This document shows positions 5,701 through 13,799 of a DNA stretch of 64,000 nucleotides, piece by piece. The position numbers and the translations under genes are program-made. Each line of letters starts with the position of its first letter. Position 1 is the first letter of the stretch. The notes under the pieces were generated by a model. That model saw only the letters and a program-made list of their open reading frames with translations. It was not told where the DNA came from and did not search any database. The stretch covers positions 124,001 through 188,000 of the forward strand of contig NZ_JAPKNH010000003.1 of the NCBI RefSeq assembly GCF_026344005.1, written 5' to 3'. This DNA comes from Kaistia terrae (GTDB lineage: Bacteria > Pseudomonadota > Alphaproteobacteria > Rhizobiales > Kaistiaceae).

Positions 5701-8547
5701 CTACTCCGCCGCCTCGACCAGCGGCGCGATCCGGCGGCTGTTGCGCGACTGCTCGTCATAGCCCTCCTGCCAGGCCGTAGGACCGTTCGAGGGCATGACC
5801 TGCACGGCCGTCACCTTGTATTCCGGGCAATTGGTGGCCCAGTCGGAGAAATCGGTGGTGACGACGTTCGCCTGGGTGCCGGGATGGTGGAAGGTCGTGT
5901 AGACGACGCCCGGCGCGACGCGCTCGGTGATCAGCGCCCGCAGGCTCGTCTCGCCGGATCGGCTGGCGAGCTTGACCCACTGGCCGTCATGCACGCCGCG
6001 CTGCTCGGCGTCGTGCGGATGGATCTCCAGCCGGTCCTCGCCATGCCAGACGACGTTCTCGGTGCGCCGCGTCTGCGCGCCGACATTGTATTGCGACAGG
6101 ATGCGGCCAGTGGTGAGCAGCAGCGGGAAGCGCGGGCCGGTGCGCTCGTCAGTCGCGACATATTCGGTGACCATGAAGCGGCCCCTGCCGCGCACGAAGC
6201 CGTCGATATGCATGACCGGCGTGCCCAGCGGCGCCTTCTCGTTGCAGGGCCACTGCACCGAACCCTCGGCCTCGAGCTTGGCATAGGAAACGCCTGCGAA
6301 ACTCGGCGTCAGCCGGGCGATCTCGTCCATGATCTCGGACGGATGGGCGTAGTTCATGTCGAAGCCCATGGCGTGGGCGAGATCGAGCGTGATCTCCCAG
6401 TCGGCCTTGCCGGATTTCGACGGCATCACCTTGCGCACGCGCTGGATGCGGCGCTCGGCATTGGTGAAGGTGCCGTCCTTCTCCAGGAAGGTCGAGCCCG
6501 GCAGGAAGACATGCGCGTAGTTGGCCGTCTCGTTCAGGAACAAATCCTGCACGACGACGCATTCCATGGCGGCGAGGCCAGCCGCGACATGCCGCGTGTC
6601 GGGATCGGACTGCAGGATATCCTCGCCCTGGACATAGAGGCCCTTGAACACCCCATCGACGGCGGCGTCGAGCATGTTGGGGATGCGCAGGCCCGGCTCG
6701 CTATCGAGCGGCACGCCCCAGAGCGATTCGAACAATTGCCGTGTCTCGTCGCCCGAGACATGGCGATAGCCAGAGAACTCGTGCGGGAACGAGCCCATGT
6801 CGCAGGCGCCCTGCACGTTGTTCTGGCCGCGCAGCGGGTTCACGCCGACGCCCGGGCGGCCGATATTGCCGGTTGCCATGGCGAGGTTGGCGATCGCCAT
6901 CACCGTGGTCGAGCCCTGGCTGTGCTCGGTGACGCCGAGACCATAGTAGATCGCGCCATTCTCTCCGCCGGCGTAGAGCCGGGCGGCGGCGCGAATGTCC
7001 TCGGCCGGGACGCCGCAAAGCTCGGAGATTGCCTCCGGGCTGTGGCGCGGGTCGGCGACGAAGGCGGCCCAATCCTGGAACTCGTCCCAGTCGCAGCGCT
7101 CGCGCACGAAATGCTCGTCGGCCAGTCCTTCGGTGACGACGACATGGGCGAGCGCCGTCAGCACGGCGACATTGGTGCCTGGCCGGAGCGGCAGATGATG
7201 GGACGCCTCGACATGCGGCATGCGCACGAGGTCGATGCGGCGCGGATCGAGCACGATCAGCTTCGCGCCCTCGCGCAGCCGCTTCTTCATGCGCGAGCCG
7301 AAGACAGGGTGCGCGTCGGTCGGGTTGGCGCCGATCAGCAGGATGACGTCGGACTGCTCGACCGAGTCAAAATCCTGCGTGCCGGCCGAGGTGCCATAGG
7401 TCTGGCTCAAGCCATAGCCGGTCGGCGAATGGCAGACGCGGGCGCAGGTATCGACATTGTTGTTGCCGAAGCCGCCGCGGATCAGCTTCTGGACGAGGAA
7501 GGTTTCCTCATTGGTGCAGCGCGACGAGGTGATGCCGCCGATCGAGAGCCGGCCATATTTCGCCTGGATGCGCTTGAACTCGGACGCCGTATGGGCGATC
7601 GCCTCTTCCCAGGACACTTCCCGCCACGGGTCGGTGATGCTTTCGCGGATCATCGGGTTGAGGATGCGTTCCTTGTGGCTGGCATAGCCCCAGGCGAAGC
7701 GTCCCTTGACGCAGGAGTGGCCCCGGTTCGCCTTGCCGTCCTTCCAGGGCACCATGCGCACGACCTCGTTGCCGCGCATCTCGGCCTTGAAGGTGCAGCC
7801 GACGCCGCAATAGGCGCAGGTGGTGATGACGGAATGCTCGGGCTGGCCGATCTCGATCACCGACTTCTCGGTCAGGGTTGCGGTAGGGCAGGCCTGCACG
7901 CAGGCGCCGCAGGAGACGCACTCCGAGCCGAGGAAGCTCTCCTCCATGCCGGGCGAGACGACGCTGTCAAAACCGCGCCCGGCGATTGTCAGCGCGAAGG
8001 TGCCCTGCACTTCCTCGCAGGCGCGCACGCAGCGCGAGCAGACGATGCACTTTGACGGGTCGTAGGTGAAATAGGGGTTGGATTCGTCGAGGCCGGGATT
8101 GGGGTGGTTGTGCCCCTCATGGCCATAGCGGACATCGCGCAGGCCGACCGCGCCGGCCATGTCCTGTAATTCGCAATCGCCATTCGCGGCGCAGGTCAGG
8201 CAATCGAGCGGGTGATCGGAGATATAGAGCTCCATCACGCCCTTGCGCAGGCGCTTCAGCCGGTCGGTCTGGGTCTTGACCACCATGCCCGGCAGCACCG
8301 GCGTGGTGCAGGAGGCCGGCGTTCCCGCCCTGCCCTCGATCTCGACCAGACAGAGCCGACAGGAGCCGAACGCCTCGACCATGTCGGTGGCGCAGAGTTT
8401 TGGGATGGCGGTTCCCATCTCCTTGGCTGCGCGCATGATCGAGGTGCCTTCCGGCACCGTCATCGTCTCGCCGTCGATGGTGAGCGTCACCATCGTTTCC
8501 GCCTTCGAACGCGGCGTGCCGTAATCGATCTCATGGATGAGCGACAT
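5701..8547 (-). CDS. fdsA: NAD-dependent formate dehydrogenase alpha subunit FdsA (Mo, Fe-S)
   Basis: The 948-aa catalytic subunit oxidises formate to CO2 at a bis-MGD molybdenum site in the cytoplasm. An N-terminal [2Fe-2S] domain has Cys52, 63, 66 and 80. A His/Cys [4Fe-4S] site (H112, C116, C119, C125) follows, then two ferredoxin-like clusters (C167-177 and C210-220) and the proximal cluster (C244, 247, 251, 279). The molybdenum ligand is cysteine, in CARVCHSPTGYG (Cys372), not selenocysteine. The C-terminus carries the molydopterin dinucleotide-binding fold (TTGRILSQYN). The first 18 residues before MVTLTIDGE could be an over-long start, but MSLIHEIDYGTP is common in FdsA, so the start at 8547 is kept. 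Confidence 0.97.
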   Translation of the reverse strand: MSLIHEIDYGTPRSKAETMVTLTIDGETMTVPEGTSIMRAAKEMGTAIPKLCATDMVEAFGSCRLCLVEIEGRAGTPASCTTPVLPGMVVKTQTDRLKRLRKGVMELYISDHPLDCLTCAANGDCELQDMAGAVGLRDVRYGHEGHNHPNPGLDESNPYFTYDPSKCIVCSRCVRACEEVQGTFALTIAGRGFDSVVSPGMEESFLGSECVSCGACVQACPTATLTEKSVIEIGQPEHSVITTCAYCGVGCTFKAEMRGNEVVRMVPWKDGKANRGHSCVKGRFAWGYASHKERILNPMIRESITDPWREVSWEEAIAHTASEFKRIQAKYGRLSIGGITSSRCTNEETFLVQKLIRGGFGNNNVDTCARVCHSPTGYGLSQTYGTSAGTQDFDSVEQSDVILLIGANPTDAHPVFGSRMKKRLREGAKLIVLDPRRIDLVRMPHVEASHHLPLRPGTNVAVLTALAHVVVTEGLADEHFVRERCDWDEFQDWAAFVADPRHSPEAISELCGVPAEDIRAAARLYAGGENGAIYYGLGVTEHSQGSTTVMAIANLAMATGNIGRPGVGVNPLRGQNNVQGACDMGSFPHEFSGYRHVSGDETRQLFESLWGVPLDSEPGLRIPNMLDAAVDGVFKGLYVQGEDILQSDPDTRHVAAGLAAMECVVVQDLFLNETANYAHVFLPGSTFLEKDGTFTNAERRIQRVRKVMPSKSGKADWEITLDLAHAMGFDMNYAHPSEIMDEIARLTPSFAGVSYAKLEAEGSVQWPCNEKAPLGTPVMHIDGFVRGRGRFMVTEYVATDERTGPRFPLLLTTGRILSQYNVGAQTRRTENVVWHGEDRLEIHPHDAEQRGVHDGQWVKLASRSGETSLRALITERVAPGVVYTTFHHPGTQANVVTTDFSDWATNCPEYKVTAVQVMPSNGPTAWQEGYDEQSRNSRRIAPLVEAAE

Positions 8548-8556
8548 GGCGATCTC

Positions 8557-10113
8557 CTAGCGAACGGCCGCGAGGACCGGCGCCTGCGCGCCAAAATCCT
8601 CGGGAAAATGGGTAAGCGCACTCATGACAGGATAGGGCGTAAAGCCGCCAAGTGCACAGAGCGATCCGAATTTCATCGTGTGGCAGAGGTCTTCGAGCAC
8701 CACGAGGTTCTTTTCGCGCTCGTCGCCCCGGATGATCTTGTCGACGGTCTCGACGCCGCGCGTCGAGCCGATCCGGCAGGGCGTGCACTTGCCGCAGGAT
8801 TCGATCGCGCAGAATTCCATCGCGAAACGCGCCTGTTTCGCCATGTCGACCGTGTCGTCGAAGACGACGATGCCGCCATGGCCGATCAGGCCGTCCTTGC
8901 CGGCAAACGCCTCATAGTCGAACGGCGTATCGAACAGCGCGCGCGGGAAATAAGCCCCGAGCGGGCCGCCGACCTGCACGGCGCGCACCGGCTTGCCGGA
9001 TGCCGTGCCGCCGCCGATCTCGTCGACCAGTTCGCCCAGCGTGACGCCGAAGGCGATCTCGAACAGACCGCCATGCTTCACATTGCCGGCGATCTGGATC
9101 GGCATCGTGCCGCGCGACCGACCCATGCCGAAATCGCGATAGGCATCCGCGCCCTCGGCCAGGATGATCGGCACGGTGGCGAGCGAAATGACGTTGTTAA
9201 TGACGGTGGGCTTGCCGAACAGGCCCTTGTGAGCCGGCAGCGGCGGTTTCGCGCGCACGACGCCGCGACGCCCTTCCAGGCTTTCGAGCAGCGCCGTTTC
9301 CTCGCCGCAGACATAGGCGCCGGCGCCGACGCGAACTTCCATGTCGAAATCGAACGCGGAGCCGGCGACAGCGTGGCCGAGATAGCCCGCTTCGCGAGCC
9401 GTGCGGATCGCTGCTTCCATCATCGCCACGGCATGCGGATATTCGGAGCGGATATAGAGATAGCCGCGCGTCGCGCCGACGGCGATGCCTGATATCGTCA
9501 TGCCCTCGATCAGGACGAACGGGTCGCCCTCGATGATCATCCGGTCGGCAAAGGTGCCGCTGTCGCCCTCGTCGGCATTGCAGACGATGTATTTCTGGTC
9601 CGCGCTGGTGCCGGCGACCGTGCGCCACTTGATTCCGGTCGGGAATCCCGCGCCGCCGCGCCCGCGCAGGCCGGATTGCACGACCTCTTCCACCGTCGCC
9701 TCGGCCCCAAGCGCCAGTGCCCGCTCCAGCCCCTTATAGCCGCCATGGGCGCGGTAGTCGTCCAGCGAGCGCGGATCGACGATACCGCAACGCGCGAAGG
9801 TCAGCCGCGTCTGGCGCTTCAGCCACGGAATATCCTCCGTCGGCCCGAGCAACAGCGGGTGTGGCTCGCCTGCCAGCATGGCATCGAGCAGCGCGGAAAC
9901 ATCCTCGGCCTCGACCGGGCCATAGGCGATGCGGCCCTGCGCCGTCTCGACCTCGACCATCGGCTCCAGCCAGTAGAGCCCGCGCGATCCATTGCGGACA
10001 ATATCGAGGCTCACGCCCTTCGCCTGTGCCGCAGCCGAGAAGGTGGCAGCCACGTCATCGGCACCGACGGCCAGCGCTGCGGCATCGCCGGGAATGAAAA
10101 TGCGGGCGCTCAT
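8557..10113 (-). CDS. fdsB: NAD-dependent formate dehydrogenase beta subunit FdsB (FMN, NAD)
   Basis: The 518-aa diaphorase subunit is related to NuoF/HoxF. A thioredoxin-like N-terminal region (about 1-90) is followed by the FMN/NADH-binding domain with GRGGAGFPTGIKW (151-163) and NADEGDSGTF, and a C-terminal [4Fe-4S] site ESCGKCTPCR with a distal Cys in GSLCALGG. It receives electrons from FdsA through Fe-S clusters and reduces NAD+. The ATG at 10113 overlaps the fdsG stop in ATGA; the 71 codons upstream in frame lie inside fdsG and are rejected. It lies 9 bases before fdsA. Confidence 0.96.
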   Translation of the reverse strand: MSARIFIPGDAAALAVGADDVAATFSAAAQAKGVSLDIVRNGSRGLYWLEPMVEVETAQGRIAYGPVEAEDVSALLDAMLAGEPHPLLLGPTEDIPWLKRQTRLTFARCGIVDPRSLDDYRAHGGYKGLERALALGAEATVEEVVQSGLRGRGGAGFPTGIKWRTVAGTSADQKYIVCNADEGDSGTFADRMIIEGDPFVLIEGMTISGIAVGATRGYLYIRSEYPHAVAMMEAAIRTAREAGYLGHAVAGSAFDFDMEVRVGAGAYVCGEETALLESLEGRRGVVRAKPPLPAHKGLFGKPTVINNVISLATVPIILAEGADAYRDFGMGRSRGTMPIQIAGNVKHGGLFEIAFGVTLGELVDEIGGGTASGKPVRAVQVGGPLGAYFPRALFDTPFDYEAFAGKDGLIGHGGIVVFDDTVDMAKQARFAMEFCAIESCGKCTPCRIGSTRGVETVDKIIRGDEREKNLVVLEDLCHTMKFGSLCALGGFTPYPVMSALTHFPEDFGAQAPVLAAVR

Positions 10114-10598
10114 CGCTGCGCCTCCGCGACGAGCCGATCCAGCCGGCTCTCGTTCAATCGGCCGACCACGCGGCCGTCGAGCATGGCGGATGGCGCCGTG
10201 GCGCAAAGCCCGAGGCAATAGGTCGGTTCCAGCGTGACGAGCCCGTCCGCCGTCGTGCCGCCGAGCGCAATACCGAGGGCTGCCTCGGCACGCGCCACGA
10301 GCGTATTCGCGCCCATCGACTGGCACGCCTCGGCGCGGCAGAGCTTCAACACATGCCGGCCCGCCGGCTTGCGACGGAAGTCATGATAGAAGGTCACGAC
10401 GCCATGCACTTCCGCGCGGGAAAGATTGAGCGCCTCGGCGATCATCGGCTCCACCGCTTCCGGCACGTAGCCGAACGCCGCCTGGATGGCATGGAGGATC
10501 GGCAGGGCCGGCCCCTCGCCACCGGTATGGGCGGCGATGATCTCGGCGGCGCGCGCGGCGCTCCATGGCTCGTAGGAATTCACGACGATCACTTTCAC
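10110..10598 (-). CDS. fdsG: NAD-dependent formate dehydrogenase gamma subunit FdsG
   Basis: The 162-aa NuoE-like subunit holds a [2Fe-2S] cluster through Cys87, Cys92 (LCRAEACQSMG) and Cys128, Cys132 (TYCLGLCATAP). With FdsB it forms the NAD-reducing module of the complex. It is the first gene of the operon. The start chosen is GTG at 10598; a shorter start at the GTG of residue 6 is possible, and neither has a strong ribosome-binding site. The promoter should lie in 10599-10694, between this gene and the terminator after ialB. No fdsR-type LysR regulator is adjacent. Confidence 0.93.
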   Translation of the reverse strand: MKVIVVNSYEPWSAARAAEIIAAHTGGEGPALPILHAIQAAFGYVPEAVEPMIAEALNLSRAEVHGVVTFYHDFRRKPAGRHVLKLCRAEACQSMGANTLVARAEAALGIALGGTTADGLVTLEPTYCLGLCATAPSAMLDGRVVGRLNESRLDRLVAEAQR

Positions 10599-10694
10599 AC
10601 TAGAATCGTCGCAAGGTGCCGCTTATCCGAAGCGCAATCAACCGATCGATCGCTGTGGTGAAATTTTGCCCGCCCTCGAACCCGCCCAAAATGA

Positions 10695-10726
10695 AAAAGG
10701 GCGCGTCCTTGCGGACGCGCCCTTTT
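10695..10726 (-). terminator. Terminator downstream of the ialB-like gene
   Basis: AAAAGGGCGCGTCC-TTGC-GGACGCGCCCTTTT is a perfect 14-bp stem with a 4-base loop, followed on the minus strand by TTTTTCAT when read through the stem end. It lies 21 bases past the gene end. Confidence 0.92.
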
Positions 10727-10747
10727 GGAATTCGCTGGATCAGCGGC

Positions 10748-11431
10748 TCAATTTTCCGAGCCGCGCTCCTTGTTCTGCTGCTCGATGAGCTTCTTGCGAT
10801 TCTCTTCGGCGTTCTTCTGCAGCTGGTCCTGCAGCGCATCGCGGCGAGCCTTGCCGGCAGCGCGGTCGAGACCGGCGCCATCAACGACCTTGGTGAAGCC
10901 GGCGAGCGAGAACGGGAACACCATCGGCTTGCCCTGCGGGTTGAGCGAGATCGCAGTGATCTTGCCACCCTTCTTCATCGCAGCGACGAAGGCCGTGTCA
11001 ATTTCGGCCTGGGCGTAGCAGACGCTCGGCTCGCAGACGACGTACTTCAGCTCGGCCGGCTTGTTCTGGTCAACCTGAACGCGCAGACCCGGCTGGATCA
11101 GCTGCCCGGTGAGCACGACGGCGGTCAGCGCCATCTTGGGCTCGCCTTCAAGCTGGCGGATCTGCAGCGAAGCGATGAACTGGTTGGTTTCTGCGCGAAG
11201 TTCCTGCGAGGTGATGCAGAGCTTCTTCTTGGACTGCGGATCCTGACCGCATTCCTTGACCCAGGGCGAAGCCGGCGGCGCTGCAGCGGCGGCGGCGGCC
11301 GGCTTGGCGGCGGGCGCCTCGGCCGGAGCGGCGTCCTGTGCGAAGGCCAGCGGTGCGGACAGCGCCACGAGAAGCGCGGCAGCAGCCAGATGCGGCACCC
11401 GAACCAGGCCAGAATTCCTAAGATGCGACAT
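10748..11431 (-). CDS. Invasion-associated locus B (IalB) family secreted protein
   Basis: The 227-aa product has a signal peptide (residues 1 to about 31, ending APLAFA-QD) and an Ala/Pro-rich linker of about 25 residues. The IalB domain follows, recognised by WVKECGQDPQSKKKLCITSQ, QIRQLEGEPKMAL and VCEPSVCYAQAEID. The paired cysteines suggest periplasmic disulfides. The C-terminus is charged and likely coiled-coil (QLQKNAEENRKKLIEQQNK). IalB was named in Bartonella, but the family is widespread in non-pathogenic Rhizobiales, so no invasion role should be inferred. Some annotators call such proteins periplasmic or membrane-associated stress proteins. It is transcribed alone and ends at a strong terminator. 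Confidence 0.9.
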   Translation of the reverse strand: MSHLRNSGLVRVPHLAAAALLVALSAPLAFAQDAAPAEAPAAKPAAAAAAAPPASPWVKECGQDPQSKKKLCITSQELRAETNQFIASLQIRQLEGEPKMALTAVVLTGQLIQPGLRVQVDQNKPAELKYVVCEPSVCYAQAEIDTAFVAAMKKGGKITAISLNPQGKPMVFPFSLAGFTKVVDGAGLDRAAGKARRDALQDQLQKNAEENRKKLIEQQNKERGSEN

Positions 11432-11679
11432 CGAGCGTGTCCTTGCGTTTATCTCAAAACACTGCGCTTCGGCGACCGACGGTCCACCTGCGAAAGCAGG
11501 CTGCCCACGCGCCGGGGCTGGATGACCAGCAATTGAGGCGACACGGTGACGGAGAAGCTCCGGCGCATCAATAGCCGGACAGCGTTGGGAATTCTAGCCG
11601 GCACAAGATTGCCCCAGTGGCCGTGCTACGATTTTTTTATTCGATTCGTTGCCCGACCCGGATTCGGGAGGAGTTTGCC

Positions 11680-13515
11680 ATGCCGTTCGGCACCCATTGG
11701 CCCAAGGCGGCCGCCCTCGCCCTCTCCGTCTTCGCGACATTCCCGCTGGCGGGATTGGCCGGGGCCGAGCCGCGCCACGGCCTGGCGATGCATGGCGACC
11801 CGGCCTTGCCGGCCGATTTCAGCCATTTGCCCTATGCCGACCCCGATGCGCCGAAGGGCGGCAGAATCACCTACGCCTTCGTCGGCAGCTATGACAGCCT
11901 CAACCCCTTCATCGTGAAGGGCGCCGAGACGACGGCGCGCGGCATCTGGGACGTCTCGCTCGGCAACAACGTCTTCGAAGCCCTGCTGGCGCGCAATCGC
12001 GACGAGGCGTTCACGCTCTATGGCCTGTTGGCGGAGAGCGTCGACGTTCCCGACGATCGCAGCTCGATCACCTTCAACCTCAATCCGAAGGCGCGATTCT
12101 CCGACGGCAAGCCGGTGACGCCTGAGGACGTGATTTTCACGGTCGAGATCCTGCGCGACAAGGGCCGGCCGAATTACCGCTCCTGGTATTCCAAGGTGAA
12201 GACGATCGAGAAGGTCGGCGAGCACGGCGTGCACATGACGTTTGGCGACGGCGCCGACCGCGAATTGCCGCTCCTGATCGGCCTGATGCCGATCCTGCCA
12301 AAACACGCCACCGACGTGGAGAATTTCGACCGCTCGACGCTGAAGCCGATGATCGGTAGCGGCCCCTATCTGATGGGCGAAGTGAAGCCCGGCGAACGCT
12401 TCACGCTGAAGCTCGACCCGAATTACTGGGGCAAGGACCTGCCGATCAAGCGCGGCTTCGACAATTTCGATGAGATCCGGATCGACTATTACCGCAACCG
12501 CAGCTCGATGTTCGAGGCCTTCAAGAAGGGCCTTTACGACGTGAACGCGGAAGCCGATCCCGCCACCTGGCGCAGCGGTTACAATTTCCCGGCCGTCGCC
12601 GATGGCCGCGTGCAAAAGGAAGAGTTCGAGACCGGCGTTCCGAAGGGGATGCTCGGCTTCGCCATGAACACGCGGCGTCCGATCTTCGAGGATGTCCGCG
12701 TCCGCAAGTCGCTCGCCTCGCTGCTGGATTTCGAGTGGCTCGACAAGAATCTCTTCTTCGGCGTCTACCAGCGCAACGCCAGCTATTTCGAAGGCTCCGA
12801 GCTGTCGTCGATCGGCATCCCGGCTTCCGACAAGGAAAAGGCGCTGCTGGCGAAATTCCCGGACGCGGTGGAGCCCGACGTGCTCGACGGAACCTATCGC
12901 CCGGCCAAGAGCGACGGCACCGGCAGCGACCGCAAGTTGCTGCGCTCGGCACTGGAACTGCTGAAATCAGCAGGCTACGAGCTCAAGGGCAATTCGCTGG
13001 TCAACACGGCCAGCGGTCAGCCATTGACCTTCGAGCTGCTGCTCAAGGATCGCGAACAGGAGCGTGTCGGCCTCGCCTATGCGCGCACGCTGGCCCGCGT
13101 CGGCATCAAGGCGACCATCCGCACAGTCGATTCGGCCCAGTATGAGCGCCGCGTGCAGGAGTTCGACTTCGACATGATCATGACCTCGTGGCCGGCGTCG
13201 CTTTCGCCCGGCAACGAGCAGAATTTCCGTTGGTCAAGCACGAACGCCAATGTCCCTGGCTCCTACAACTATGTCGGCGCCAACAACCCGGCGATCGACG
13301 CTCTGTTGAAGGACATCCTCTTCGCCACCAAGCGCGAGGACTTCATCGAGACGGTGCGGGCGTTCGATCGCGTGCTGATCTCGCAGCACTATGTCGTGCC
13401 GCTCTATTACCTGCCGGCCCAGTGGGTTGCCCGCTGGTCGCGCGTCGGCCACCCGGAAAAGCAGTCGATCAGCGGCTACACCTACCCGACCTGGTATCCG
13501 ACGGCGGCGAAGTAG
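11680..13515 (+). CDS. ABC transporter substrate-binding protein, family 5, YejA type (orphan)
   Basis: This 611-aa periplasmic protein is of the peptide/microcin C-binding YejA type. It has a signal peptide ending near AGLAGAEP, then HGLAMHGDPALP, PYADPDAPKGG and NPFIVKG, all typical of the N-lobe. Further diagnostic segments are IGSGPYLM, the RRPIFEDVRVRKSL hinge and NYVGANNPAIDALL near the C-terminus. The ATG at 11680 has GGGAGGAG 5 bases upstream, so the 21 in-frame codons before it are rejected. YejA proteins normally precede yejB, yejE and yejF. Here no permease or ATPase gene follows, only repeats and then convergent mfd. It may serve a transporter encoded elsewhere or be a leftover paralogue. 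Confidence 0.92.
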   Translation: MPFGTHWPKAAALALSVFATFPLAGLAGAEPRHGLAMHGDPALPADFSHLPYADPDAPKGGRITYAFVGSYDSLNPFIVKGAETTARGIWDVSLGNNVFEALLARNRDEAFTLYGLLAESVDVPDDRSSITFNLNPKARFSDGKPVTPEDVIFTVEILRDKGRPNYRSWYSKVKTIEKVGEHGVHMTFGDGADRELPLLIGLMPILPKHATDVENFDRSTLKPMIGSGPYLMGEVKPGERFTLKLDPNYWGKDLPIKRGFDNFDEIRIDYYRNRSSMFEAFKKGLYDVNAEADPATWRSGYNFPAVADGRVQKEEFETGVPKGMLGFAMNTRRPIFEDVRVRKSLASLLDFEWLDKNLFFGVYQRNASYFEGSELSSIGIPASDKEKALLAKFPDAVEPDVLDGTYRPAKSDGTGSDRKLLRSALELLKSAGYELKGNSLVNTASGQPLTFELLLKDREQERVGLAYARTLARVGIKATIRTVDSAQYERRVQEFDFDMIMTSWPASLSPGNEQNFRWSSTNANVPGSYNYVGANNPAIDALLKDILFATKREDFIETVRAFDRVLISQHYVVPLYYLPAQWVARWSRVGHPEKQSISGYTYPTWYPTAAK

Positions 13516-13560
13516 CCGCCGGCCGGGCGTGAAGTCGGGTCGGGGCATCTCCACACCCTC

Positions 13561-13735
13561 GCCGTCATCCCGGACGCAGCGAAGCGGAGATCCGGGATCC
13601 ATCCGGCCGCTGCCTGAGGCGGCCGCCAGCCAGGCGCGGGATTGAGCAGCAGCGGACGCGGAATTGACTCCTGGCCATGGACGGTCGCTTCGTGCGCGCC
13701 GATGCGTGGATCCCTGCTTTCGCAGGGATGACGGC
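13561..13735. repeat. Dispersed palindromic repeat, family A, copy 1
   Basis: The 175-bp element is bounded by an 11-bp perfect inverted repeat (GCCGTCATCCC / GGGATGACGGC). It contains inner hairpins such as GGATCCCTGCTTTCGCAGGG. Related copies lie at 17689-17785 and 18456-18619. It fills the convergent gap between the yejA-like gene and mfd and shows no plausible coding frame. Confidence 0.8.
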
Positions 13736-13754
13736 AGAGCATGCCTCCGTACTA

Positions 13755-13787
13755 TTCTTCACCCCTCCCCAAGGGAGAGGTGAAGAA
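13755..13787. terminator. Hairpin at the 3' end of mfd (repeat family B)
   Basis: TTCTTCACCCCTCCC / GGGAGAGGTGAAGAA pairs over 15 positions with one mismatch around a 3-base loop, 12 bases past the mfd stop. The same arms bound the repeat at 26687-26822. It probably acts as a bidirectional transcript end, though it has no T-run. Confidence 0.55.
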
Positions 13788-13799
13788 AGTGCAGCCCGA

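Noticed and set aside
4747-8055. 1102-codon plus-strand open frame opposite fdsA and fdhD
   Set aside because: Long antisense frames are expected in GC-rich genes; the minus strand encodes unmistakable formate dehydrogenase motifs, while this frame has no recognisable fold.
10748-11431. Virulence interpretation of the IalB-like gene
   Set aside because: The family name comes from Bartonella, but IalB proteins are common in free-living Rhizobiales; nothing else in the window suggests virulence.
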